Source: Bacteroidales bacterium (GTDB lineage: Bacteria; Bacteroidota; Bacteroidia; Bacteroidales; UBA1402). From it: a DNA stretch of 22,773 nt. The stretch is taken from contig JALNXZ010000004.1 of NCBI GenBank assembly GCA_023230125.1, positions 1 through 22,773 on the forward strand, read 5' to 3'. The notes under the pieces are model-generated. The model saw only the letters and a program-made list of their open reading frames with translations, did not search any database and had not been told where the DNA came from. Below are positions 8,387 to 15,879 of the stretch, piece after piece. Each line of letters starts with the position of its first letter. Within the stretch, counting starts at the first letter, position 1. Position numbers and translations under genes: made by a program.

Positions 8387-10315
8387 TCAATTGCTAATCG
8401 GTAAGGTGAATTTAAATGAACTACCATTGCCTTGCTCACCTTCCATCCAAATTTCTCCTCCGGCTTTTTCTATAAATTCTTTACAAGTAATCAATCCCAG
8501 ACCTGTTCCTTTTTCAGCAGAAGTACCATCTGTTGAATAATGAGTATCTATCCTGAACAGTTTTTTTCGGTTTTCTTCGCTAATGCCTATTCCTGTATCA
8601 ATAACAGAAATTTCAATCAAATTATCTTTTTCAACAGAAGTAATACTTACTGTTCCGCCGCTATTCGTAAATTTTATAGCATTTGATATTAAATTTCTGA
8701 TTACCGTTGAAGCAATATTTCTATCAACATACACATATTGATTTTCAGGAATTTCCTGATGTAAAGCAATGTTCTTCTCTTCTGCACTATTTTTCAGGAC
8801 AGAAATATTTTTGACACACAATTCTCTTAAATTAACCTTTTCAGGATTGTTTTGTAATTTATCCGATTGACTTCCAGCCCATAAAAGTAGATTCTCTACC
8901 AAATCGAATAAATGATGAGCAGAGGTGTTAATAATCTTACTAAACTCTACAATTGCATCCCTATCATATTTCTCCGCTTCTGTTACCAATATATCTGAAA
9001 ACCCGAGCAATGAGCTAAAAGGGCCTTTGAGATCGTGAGAGATAATTGTGAAAAATTTATCTTTTGTATCATTTGATTCTTTAAGATCAGCTTCTGATTT
9101 TGATATTTTTTTGATCGCAATTTCAAGTTGTTTGTTCGTTTTCTTTTTGAGCAGAAATCGATTATATAATATAATGATTAATAATAAAATAAATAATGAA
9201 CTTATTATCAACGAATTTCTTTGGATTCTCTGCTTTTTTAATTTTAATACATTTATTTCATTTTCATTTTTTAAGAGTTCAATTTCTTTTTCTTTTTTAA
9301 AAGTTTGAAATTTCACCTCCATTTCTGCAATATTTTTTCCTATTTCTTTCGAAAAAATACTATCCTTAATATCTGAATACAGTTTATGATATTCGTAAGC
9401 TTTTTTGTAATCGCCTTTTGCATAACATAATTCAGAAAGGGTAACATCGCAATCTTTAATCAAATGTTTTGAATCAATTTCCTGAGCTATTTTTAAACCT
9501 TTATTAAGATATAACAATGAATTATTATAATCCTGAAGTTTTATATAAACCTCCCCAATATTTCTTGAAGCATTAGAGATACTCCATTTATCTCTATTCT
9601 TTTCACCTATTCTTAGTGATTCTAAATAATATTCTAATGCTTTATGATAGTCTTCCAGATACCAATAAACCATTCCAATATTATTTAAACAAGGCCCCAT
9701 GATTTTTGTATTACCAGTTTCAATACAGTTATTCAACGTTTTTTTATAATACTCTAATGCTTTATCATAGTTTGCCAATTTCATATAAGCGATTCCAAGA
9801 TTGTTAGATAATCTATAAATCATTTCTTTATAGGCAATTCCTTCAGCTATATCCCATCCTTTTTGCAAATATTCCAATGCTTTCTCATAATTAGCCAAAT
9901 GCAGGTAAACACCTCCGATATTATTATACAATTTTGAAATAGTTTTTTTATCCCCGATTCCTTCTAGAATATTTAACGATTCCATATAATAATTAATTGA
10001 CTGATCATAATTACTTAGAAAGAATTGTACTCTGCCAATTCTGTCTAAAGACATAGCAATCTCTTTTTTACTTTTATATTTTCTTGTTAATTCAAGTGCC
10101 TGGTTTGCATAATCTAAAGATTTAATATATGATATGGTGTCATAGGCTACTGATAATTCGTTTAGAACATCAATTTTTTTTAAGCCGGTAGATCTTTCAA
10201 GAAGAGAACTTAGGTCATCAATTTTTGGATCAATAGACATAGCCGGCAAGACATTAAAAAAAAGAAATGATGACAATATGAATATAATAAGTCTGTTTTT
10301 TATGAATGTTGCCAT
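8387..10315 (-). CDS. TPR-containing membrane sensor histidine kinase, orphan
   Basis: From the ATG at 10315 the protein has 642 residues. A signal sequence (about 1-27) precedes about seven TPR repeats (about 60-330, recurring pattern LGIAYMKLANYDKALEYYKK), then a transmembrane helix (about 369-390) and a short linker. The HisKA domain has phospho-acceptor His427 in the motif SHDLKGPFSSLLGFSDIL. The HATPase domain has N-box Asn545 (NLISNAIKF), G1 DTGIGI from Asp573 and G2 GTGLGL at 603-608. The TPR region is probably periplasmic and senses a protein or peptide signal, while the kinase is cytoplasmic. There is no receiver or DNA-binding domain and no adjacent response regulator, so its partner is elsewhere. 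An in-frame GTG at 10348 would add 11 residues ahead of the signal sequence, so the ATG is preferred. The gene is visibly more AT-rich than mnmE, which suggests transfer. Confidence 0.93.
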   Translation of the reverse strand: MATFIKNRLIIFILSSFLFFNVLPAMSIDPKIDDLSSLLERSTGLKKIDVLNELSVAYDTISYIKSLDYANQALELTRKYKSKKEIAMSLDRIGRVQFFLSNYDQSINYYMESLNILEGIGDKKTISKLYNNIGGVYLHLANYEKALEYLQKGWDIAEGIAYKEMIYRLSNNLGIAYMKLANYDKALEYYKKTLNNCIETGNTKIMGPCLNNIGMVYWYLEDYHKALEYYLESLRIGEKNRDKWSISNASRNIGEVYIKLQDYNNSLLYLNKGLKIAQEIDSKHLIKDCDVTLSELCYAKGDYKKAYEYHKLYSDIKDSIFSKEIGKNIAEMEVKFQTFKKEKEIELLKNENEINVLKLKKQRIQRNSLIISSLFILLLIIILYNRFLLKKKTNKQLEIAIKKISKSEADLKESNDTKDKFFTIISHDLKGPFSSLLGFSDILVTEAEKYDRDAIVEFSKIINTSAHHLFDLVENLLLWAGSQSDKLQNNPEKVNLRELCVKNISVLKNSAEEKNIALHQEIPENQYVYVDRNIASTVIRNLISNAIKFTNSGGTVSITSVEKDNLIEISVIDTGIGISEENRKKLFRIDTHYSTDGTSAEKGTGLGLITCKEFIEKAGGEIWMEGEQGNGSSFKFTLPISN

Positions 10316-10344
10316 ATCGTAGTAATTTAATGGATTATTTTCAT

Positions 10345-10358
10345 TCACTGTATGCTAA
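10345..10358. repeat. Inverted repeat flanking the histidine kinase, right copy
   Basis: This is the partner of the repeat at 8369-8382, in opposite orientation, lying 30 bases upstream of the kinase ATG. It is followed by GC-richer sequence (10359-10440) and then very AT-rich sequence, so composition changes abruptly here. Confidence 0.4.
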
Positions 10359-10457
10359 CGGCCAGAATGCAGGCACCATTGATGGGTTTGACTTAGGTGG
10401 TGGCATTACATTCGTTGTTATCGGGCACACTATCTTGGATTGTTTTGTAATCAGATC

Positions 10458-10474
10458 TATAAGTTTTACTTATA
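10458..10474. promoter_or_regulatory. Perfect 7-bp palindrome upstream of the kinase
   Basis: TATAAGT-TTT-ACTTATA is a perfect inverted repeat with a three-base centre, in the 267-base gap between the kinase start and the SRAP stop. It could be an operator for the kinase. It could also end SRAP transcription, but no strong T-run follows on the minus strand, so I favour a binding site or chance in AT-rich DNA. I found no TAnnTTTG box for the kinase in this gap. Confidence 0.3.
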
Positions 10475-10582
10475 AAAATATAAAAATACATAAAAATTTA
10501 AAAGACTTGTTCGATGTTGGTGATTCTTTGTTGATTGGGAGAAAATTCGCTGATAAGCATATCAATAATAGCGTTGTGGCTT

Positions 10583-11188
10583 TCAACAAGGTTGACCCAT
10601 CAGGAAATCGTTCATCATCCGGATATTGCCCTGGGACAGCCAGTCTTGTTCATTGTTTGGGTTTATAACAATGGGCATGCGTTGCTTTGAGTTGTGAATC
10701 CTGCTCAACAATTCATTGGCCTCGGTGGTTATAATGGTGTAAGTACTCCTGCTTAACCCTGTTGATGGATCCTTCCAACGGTTCCAAAGTCCGGCAAAGC
10801 AAAACGGATGCTCATCTTCCAACCGGATGAAATACTTTTGTTTGTGTTTGCCTTTTGGATCCAGCCATTGCCACTCATAGAACCCATCCGCATAGATGAG
10901 ACATCGGTTTTCGGTATATGCTTTGAAAGACGGCTTCTCCGTCAATGTTTCAATTTTAGCATTCAGCGTACTGTCCTGAATACTCGTATCCCTGGCCCAA
11001 CGCGGAATCAAGCCCCAATGCATGAGCTGTAAGCGTTCAGGTTCAACGCTGGTGACTACCGGCGTTTCGGGATGTTGAAAGCCATTGAATTCTTCGCCTT
11101 GAATGTTTCTAACCACCTCTTCAATGCCTTCGTATTTCTGCTCAAGCATTTCAAGGACCTTTTTTGATGCCCTGAAATAAAAACACAT
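10583..11188 (-). CDS. SRAP domain protein (HMCES/YedK type)
   Basis: SRAP proteins covalently capture abasic sites in single-stranded DNA through the N-terminal Cys2, protecting them during replication. Starting at the ATG at 11188 the protein reads MCFYFRASKK, putting Cys at position 2 as the family requires. A TTG six bases upstream would bury it, so the start is well decided. It has 201 residues. Recognisable sites are HWGLIPRWA (57-65), Asn76 in LNAKIET, Glu105 in YADGFYEW, and His165 in RIHNSKQRMP. These match the conserved Asn, Glu and His of the active site. Lys78 stands where YedK has a DNA-contacting Arg (NAR), a conservative change. The gene begins two bases after the umuC stop, so it is the third gene of a umuD-umuC-SRAP operon and likely damage-induced. 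Confidence 0.93.
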   Translation of the reverse strand: MCFYFRASKKVLEMLEQKYEGIEEVVRNIQGEEFNGFQHPETPVVTSVEPERLQLMHWGLIPRWARDTSIQDSTLNAKIETLTEKPSFKAYTENRCLIYADGFYEWQWLDPKGKHKQKYFIRLEDEHPFCFAGLWNRWKDPSTGLSRSTYTIITTEANELLSRIHNSKQRMPIVINPNNEQDWLSQGNIRMMNDFLMGQPC

Positions 11189-11190
11189 AT

Positions 11191-12453
11191 TCAATCCGCT
11201 TTAATGATCATGATTTCGTCCAATCGAGTCGTATAATGGGGCGAAAGTTTTTCCTGTTTCATTTTCCAACGTCTTGCCGGATCTTGCGCCGCCAATAAAA
11301 TTTTATGCGGTCCAAAATCAGCATTGATTCGATCTATGGCTTTCATCAACGCTTTGTGCTTTGGGTTGGAATGCTCAAACAGATTCAGCTGGTTCGGCAG
11401 TGCAGGAACGATATCCATCAGAATCACCCCGGCTTTCTTGTAGCAATAGCCATTGACAAAGATTCGTGCGAGGGCTTCCTTCGCAAACTTGGCTAACTCG
11501 CTGCTTGAGGAGGTCGGATAAGGCAATTTGAGAACGATGTTCTTACTGCATTGGGCCAAATCTTCCCGATGAAAGTTTGTGTGAATAAAGACCATCATCG
11601 CCTGACAGCAACTTTTCTGCTGTCTCAATTTTTCCGCACAAGTCACGGCAAACGTGATGACTCTTTCATTGAGTTCGATCAAACTCGTATACATTCTGTC
11701 GAAAGAGCGCGTAGTGGCTATGCTCTGCTTGTTTTTCAGGTCTTCCAGTTCCAAGGTCCGTTCTCCCTGCAACTCCCGTTTTAGACGAAGTCCTACCACC
11801 GACATATTTTTCTTGATCCAGCCGTCCGACAATTGGATGAAGTCGTATGCGGTCTTGACACCCAAATAAATCAGCTTTTTGCTGTGTTGTTTGCCGATAC
11901 CCCATACATCTTCCACACCAAGCCACTTCAAGGCCTTGATGCGCTTTTCCTCACTATCCATGAAATAGACCCCTCCTGTGCGTTCCGGAAATTTTTTTGC
12001 AATGTGATTGGCCACTTTAGCCAGTGCCTTGGTGGGAGCAAATCCGACAGAAACAGGAATGCCGGTTCCTGTCAGCACTTTGTGCCGCATTTGTGTACCG
12101 AGTTCCTGAAGATTATACAGATCAAACCCATCGAAGTTCAAAAAGGCCTCGTCGATGCTGTAAATCTCCATCTTGGGCGTATAGGTGAAAAGAATGGACA
12201 TCACCCTTGAGCTCATATCACCGTACAAACCAAAATTGGCAGAAAATACTTTCACGTTGTGCTTTTCGAAAACTTCCTGGTGATGAAAAGCCGGAGCACC
12301 CATCGGAATACCCAAAGCCTTGGCCTCGTTACTACGGGCAATGACACAACCGTCGTTGTTACTCAGCACAACGATGGGCTTTCCGTTGAGATCGGGACGG
12401 AAAACGCGTTCGCATGAAGCGTAAAAATTGTTACAGTCAACCAAGGCAAACAT
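11191..12453 (-). CDS. umuC: Y-family DNA polymerase V catalytic subunit UmuC
   Basis: UmuC is the error-prone translesion polymerase that works with processed UmuD. The protein has 420 residues, the usual length. The palm carries Asp6 in ALVDCNNFYASCE and Asp101-Glu102 in YSIDEAF, the metal-binding carboxylates of Y-family enzymes. A helix-hairpin-helix region (WLGVEDVWGIGKQHSKKL) and little-finger domain follow. The C-terminus (about 360-420, with NLFEH, DRINADFGPHKILLAAQ and LSPHYTTRLDEI) is the DUF4113 extension typical of UmuC. Its start is one base after the umuD stop and its stop is two bases before the SRAP start, which indicates tight translational coupling. It is probably controlled from the operator upstream of umuD. 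Confidence 0.97.
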   Translation of the reverse strand: MFALVDCNNFYASCERVFRPDLNGKPIVVLSNNDGCVIARSNEAKALGIPMGAPAFHHQEVFEKHNVKVFSANFGLYGDMSSRVMSILFTYTPKMEIYSIDEAFLNFDGFDLYNLQELGTQMRHKVLTGTGIPVSVGFAPTKALAKVANHIAKKFPERTGGVYFMDSEEKRIKALKWLGVEDVWGIGKQHSKKLIYLGVKTAYDFIQLSDGWIKKNMSVVGLRLKRELQGERTLELEDLKNKQSIATTRSFDRMYTSLIELNERVITFAVTCAEKLRQQKSCCQAMMVFIHTNFHREDLAQCSKNIVLKLPYPTSSSSELAKFAKEALARIFVNGYCYKKAGVILMDIVPALPNQLNLFEHSNPKHKALMKAIDRINADFGPHKILLAAQDPARRWKMKQEKLSPHYTTRLDEIMIIKAD

Positions 12454-12454
12454 A

Positions 12455-12904
12455 TCAGAACGATTTGATTACGTGCGTCACAATGCCCCAAATGAGGAAC
12501 TCATTATCGGCCGTCACATGGATGGGCTTGTACGCATCATTGGCCGGCATCAGATAGCAACCGTCCTTTTGAAACCGGATACGCTTTACCGTGAACTCGC
12601 CATCAATAAAACAGACGGCAATCTTCCCATCCTCTGGCTCCAATCCTTTGTCTATCACCAACAAATCCCCATCCGAAATACCAACGTCCTGCATGGACTG
12701 TCCACGAACCCGACCGAAAAATGTCGTGGAAGGATGCTTGATCAAATGCTTGTTCAAATCAATGGCAACATCCACAAAGTCACTTGCGGGCGAAGGAAAG
12801 CCTGCACTGATTTTTCCGGAGGCCAAAGGCAAGCTCAACTCCGTTTCCGTGAGAGCTGAGTATAGATCGAGCGTCGAAGACTGATGCAGTTTTGTGGGTG
12901 ACAT
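12455..12904 (-). CDS. umuD: UmuD-type self-cleaving S24 peptidase of polymerase V
   Basis: UmuD cuts itself when RecA is activated by DNA damage, and the product UmuD' assembles with UmuC. From the ATG at 12904 it has 149 residues. The cleavage site is Ala34-Gly35 in ISAGFPSPASDFVD, the catalytic serine is Ser70 (GQSMQDVGI) and the lysine is Lys107 (TVKRI). The 35- and 37-residue spacings equal those of E. coli UmuD (Gly25, Ser60, Lys97). The scissile bond is Ala-Gly, as in LexA, rather than the Cys-Gly of E. coli UmuD. There is no N-terminal DNA-binding domain. An in-frame start at 12946 is rejected because a promoter/operator lies between it and 12904. It is the first gene of the cassette. 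Confidence 0.95.
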   Translation of the reverse strand: MSPTKLHQSSTLDLYSALTETELSLPLASGKISAGFPSPASDFVDVAIDLNKHLIKHPSTTFFGRVRGQSMQDVGISDGDLLVIDKGLEPEDGKIAVCFIDGEFTVKRIRFQKDGCYLMPANDAYKPIHVTADNEFLIWGIVTHVIKSF

Positions 12905-12916
12905 GGAATATTTTCT

Positions 12917-12935
12917 TATTACAAATGTAGTAACA
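12917..12935 (-). promoter_or_regulatory. Overlapping promoter and palindromic operator of the umuDC cassette
   Basis: On the minus strand, TGTTAC-N7-GTAATA forms a near-perfect dyad with one mismatch per six-base arm. Inside it, TACATTTG (12922-12929) matches the -7 consensus TAnnTTTG. A repressor bound to the dyad would cover the promoter directly, as expected for an SOS box. The predicted leader is only about 11-13 bases. ACAAAT also occurs twice in tandem here. Which repressor binds is unknown. Confidence 0.5.
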
Positions 12936-13280
12936 AATTTCCCCAAAAAGAAACGCTTTTTACCTCACTTTGTTGCTTCCTGTTTGGAATGGAAACGGAA
13001 TTCTGAGAGTTTTGATTCCGAAAGAAGAAGTCATGCCTATATCGGCTAAACAAATTAAAATTGAATAAATGATACATATGGAAAAAGTGCAAAAAGTAGC
13101 CGGAAGCCTATAGACTCACGGCTTTTAAATTACTTATTCATCGGAATGAAACGATGTTGACTCCCTCTTTTTGTTTTCATGTCAATTGGCCCTTGCCATT
13201 TTATTATTTATAATTAACCTTTTTTTTTAAAAAGTATCTGAAAATTTAAATTGTTAGTATTATAACCATTGAAAAAATGC
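12936..13280. other. Intergenic region between umuD and the sugar kinase
   Basis: I see no convincing gene or RNA in this stretch between divergent genes. It contains two weak inverted repeats (AGCCG 13098-13102 with CGGCT 13119-13123, followed by TTTT; and CATCG 13139-13143 with CGATG 13152-13156). From about 13200 it becomes very AT-rich, including a run of nine T residues, as is common upstream of Bacteroidota promoters. Confidence 0.5.
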
Positions 13281-13288
13281 TAATTTTG
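13281..13288 (+). promoter_or_regulatory. Possible -7 box of the sugar kinase gene
   Basis: TAATTTTG matches TAnnTTTG and would give a leader of about 30 bases. No TTTG lies at the expected -33 distance, so the assignment is tentative. Confidence 0.35.
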
Positions 13289-13324
13289 AACGATATTTGA
13301 ACCCTTAGATATAATAATCGTATT

Positions 13325-14413
13325 ATGACTCAACTTCTTTCCATCACCAATCATTTTCAATTGGTTGGTACAGTAAAAGAAATCACTCCTTTTGGAGAAG
13401 GAATGATTAATTCAACCTATCGTGTCAATATTAAAGATGCTCAGGAGGAATATGTTTTACAAAAAATCAACCATGATATTTTTCAGGATGTTGACCTTTT
13501 GCAAAATAATATCAAGCGCATTACCGACCATATTCGCCATAAATTGACGGAAGCTGGCGAAACAGACATCGATCGCAAAACATTGACCATGATCCCCACA
13601 TTGGATGGTAAATTATATTATTTCGATGGCGAGAGCTATTGGCGCGTAACCTTGCTGATTTCCAATTCCAAAACTTTTGAGGCTGTAACTCCGGAGTATG
13701 CTTATTATGCAGGTCAGGCTTTCGGAAACTTTCAGTCCATGTTGGCCGATATTCCTGGAGAGCCGTTGGGTGAAACCATTCCAAACTTCCACAACATGGA
13801 AAATCGACTGGAATCTTTCCGTTTAGCGGTAAAAAATAACGTTGCCGGAAGGTTGGATGAAGTCAAGGATTTGGTTGATGAAGTTGAAAAAAGAGCCTAT
13901 GAAATGTGTCAATGCGAACGTTTGTATCGTGAAGGCAAATTGCCGAAACGCATCAATCATTGTGATACAAAAGTAAATAATATGCTGTTCGATGATTCGG
14001 GCAAAGTTTTGTGTGTGATAGATTTGGATACCGCAATGCCGGGTTTTGTCATGTCCGATTACGGAGATTTCATGCGTACAGCCGGTAATACGGGTAAAGA
14101 AGATGACCAAAATCTGGACAATATTTCATTTAATATGGACATCTTCAGATCTTATACAAAGGGTTATTTAGAATCTGCGAATAAGTTTCTTACCCCATTG
14201 GAAATTAAGTTGTTACCTTTTGGAGCCAGGCTTCTGACCTATATGCAATTGAGCCGTTTCCTGGCTGATTATCTGAATGGTGATACTTATTACAAGATAA
14301 ACGGTCCTTTACATAACCTGCAACGTTCTAAAGCGCAATTCAAACTATTGCAAAGTATTGAAGCTCATTATGAAGAAATGGAGGCATTTATTTCATCTTT
14401 GACTGAAAAATAA
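13325..14413 (+). CDS. APH-fold phosphotransferase, N-acetylhexosamine kinase-like
   Basis: The 362-residue protein belongs to the aminoglycoside-phosphotransferase fold. The N-lobe (about 15-110) has GEGMINSTYRV, similar to a nucleotide-binding loop, and YVLQKIN with the likely ATP-contacting lysine. The catalytic loop is HCDTKVNNML with His212, Asp214 and Asn219, and the metal-binding segment is IDLDTAMPG with Asp233 and Asp235. These two motifs closely resemble those of N-acetylhexosamine 1-kinase (NahK), which phosphorylates GlcNAc/GalNAc at C1. A host-glycan or cell-wall amino-sugar salvage role is therefore likely, while antibiotic resistance is unlikely. The exact sugar is not proven by sequence. 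Some databases call relatives 'mucin desulfatase', which the visible kinase motifs do not support. The gene stands alone and ends at a strong shared terminator. Confidence 0.85.
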   Translation: MTQLLSITNHFQLVGTVKEITPFGEGMINSTYRVNIKDAQEEYVLQKINHDIFQDVDLLQNNIKRITDHIRHKLTEAGETDIDRKTLTMIPTLDGKLYYFDGESYWRVTLLISNSKTFEAVTPEYAYYAGQAFGNFQSMLADIPGEPLGETIPNFHNMENRLESFRLAVKNNVAGRLDEVKDLVDEVEKRAYEMCQCERLYREGKLPKRINHCDTKVNNMLFDDSGKVLCVIDLDTAMPGFVMSDYGDFMRTAGNTGKEDDQNLDNISFNMDIFRSYTKGYLESANKFLTPLEIKLLPFGARLLTYMQLSRFLADYLNGDTYYKINGPLHNLQRSKAQFKLLQSIEAHYEEMEAFISSLTEK

Positions 14414-14507
14414 ATTCTGCAAGAAGTAGCCTTAAGAAATTGAGAATCGCGAATCGATCTAAAAGTATTTGGGCTTCTTCCGATACTGGTCTTTTAGGGT
14501 ATTCATC

Positions 14508-14552
14508 AAAAAAAGTAATGGCATAAACGAATGTTTATGCCATTACTTTTTT
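14508..14552. terminator. Strong bidirectional terminator
   Basis: A perfect 14-bp stem (GTAATGGCATAAAC, 14515-14528, pairing with 14533-14546) has a GAAT loop. It is bordered by an A-run on the left and a T-run on the right, so it can terminate transcription both ways. It serves the convergent kinase and GH88 genes. The GH88 stop codon (14551-14553) overlaps its right edge. Confidence 0.9.
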
Positions 14553-15762
14553 ATTTGTTTTCAATTTCTTTCTTTCGACTTAACGCTTCCAGAAAATAAT
14601 AATCAGCATAATTGAGTGGTACGTCAATCTCACTGTTATGAGGTATACTGCCAACAGAATGCATCAGCAGGAAATTGCCATTGGTACCTAATTTGGCACG
14701 ATAGGCTGGTGTTCCCAATGAGTACAAAATACTATCCGCATATAATTTGTAAGAAGAAGCATTCGGAATGTCAAACGTACTGATTTCGTAGAGCGCAGAA
14801 GCTATGCAAGCAGCAGAAGATACATCCCGTGGTTCATTGGGTATTTTGGGAGCGTCCATATCCCAGTAAGGAATCAAATCTTTTGGCATACGAGGATGCT
14901 TTTTCATAAAGGCAAAGGTCTTTAATGCCTGATTCAGATAGATAGGATTTCCGGTTTCCTTGTAACAAACGGCAAATCCATAGATTGCCCAAGCTTGTCC
15001 CCGTGACCAGACAGATTCATCCGAATATCCCTGAGCCGTCTGACGGTGTCTTACGGAGCCGTCAACCAAACTATAATCTACAACATGATAGCAACTGCCA
15101 TCCGGACGAAAATGTTCAGCAAGAGTCCTGTTTGCATGACTGACCGCAATATTGTAATAAGTGGAGTCTCCAGACAACCTCGTTGCTTCAAACAGAAGCT
15201 CCAGATTCATCATGTTGTCAATGATGACCGGGCATTGCCATCCGCGTTGTGCTTGCCATCCCTTATCGGCATCCCAAGATTGAATAATCCCGGGGACTTT
15301 CCTAAACCTGGTAGATAAGGATTTGGCTGTCTGAATGATAATCTCTTTATATGCCGGATCTTTGGTCAGCTTATAGCCATTGCCAAAACTGCAACCAATC
15401 ATAAAGCCTACGTCATGATTCCATGTGATGTTTTTAGCCTCTTCAATGGCTTTTGAATATTTCTTTGCGAGTGGTAAATAGCTTTTATCTTTGGTCAATT
15501 GGTATAAATACCATACAGAGCCGGGGAAAAAGCCGCATCTCCAGTCAGTATAATCACAATAGAAAACTGTGCCGTCTTTTTTAAGAGTGGTTGGATTCAA
15601 AAATTTACCACTTTTTTCAATAACTTTAATCTCTTTGTTAATTTGTTTCTTGGAAAAATTGATATTTTCCTTCATAAACTTTCTCGATTCCAAAGGCTTG
15701 GCAGCAGCATAGGAGGCTGACACTACAATCATTGCCAAACTTAATAATTTGATTAATCTCAT
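14551..15762 (-). CDS. Glycoside hydrolase family 88 (unsaturated glucuronyl hydrolase-like), secreted
   Basis: GH88 enzymes remove the 4,5-unsaturated uronic acid left at the end of oligosaccharides after polysaccharide lyase cleavage. From the ATG at 15762 the protein has 403 residues. The start is chosen because it begins directly with the signal peptide MRLIKLLSLAMIVVSASYAAA; upstream in-frame starts only add non-secretory sequence. The alpha/alpha-barrel signatures are TDWRCGFFPGSVWYLYQLT, NHDVGFM with Asp117, VIIDNMMNLELLF with Asp182, and DESVWSRGQAWAIYGFA. The two aspartates correspond to the catalytic pair of Bacillus unsaturated glucuronyl hydrolase (Asp88 and Asp149). It lies 117 bases downstream of the GH3 gene on the same strand, probably in the same transcript. 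Substrate could be a glycosaminoglycan or a plant or algal uronide. Confidence 0.93.
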   Translation of the reverse strand: MRLIKLLSLAMIVVSASYAAAKPLESRKFMKENINFSKKQINKEIKVIEKSGKFLNPTTLKKDGTVFYCDYTDWRCGFFPGSVWYLYQLTKDKSYLPLAKKYSKAIEEAKNITWNHDVGFMIGCSFGNGYKLTKDPAYKEIIIQTAKSLSTRFRKVPGIIQSWDADKGWQAQRGWQCPVIIDNMMNLELLFEATRLSGDSTYYNIAVSHANRTLAEHFRPDGSCYHVVDYSLVDGSVRHRQTAQGYSDESVWSRGQAWAIYGFAVCYKETGNPIYLNQALKTFAFMKKHPRMPKDLIPYWDMDAPKIPNEPRDVSSAACIASALYEISTFDIPNASSYKLYADSILYSLGTPAYRAKLGTNGNFLLMHSVGSIPHNSEIDVPLNYADYYFLEALSRKKEIENK

Positions 15763-15879
15763 TTTAATTGTTTTTGAATTTAACATGGTGCTATCCATTA
15801 TCATGATTATCATTGCTTCTCTTTTTTCCATGAGGTTGGAATGCAAGAAGGATTATGAATTGTCTTTTCATAATTGTTG

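Noticed and set aside
10458..10474. The palindrome as terminator of the SRAP operon
   Set aside because: It lies more than 100 bases after the SRAP stop and, read on the minus strand, has no clear T-run following, so I list it only as a possible binding site.
10306..10668. A 120-codon plus-strand frame over the kinase start and the gap beyond it
   Set aside because: It overlaps the kinase N-terminus and the SRAP 3' end, has no promoter, and its translation matches no family I know. It is most likely a chance frame.
11833..12210. A 125-codon plus-strand frame inside umuC
   Set aside because: It is antisense to the conserved palm and finger region of UmuC, so it is a shadow.
13325..14413. Aminoglycoside-resistance phosphotransferase
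   Set aside because: The fold is shared, but the HCDTKVNN and IDLDTAMPG motifs and the length fit sugar kinases of the NahK type better than resistance enzymes.
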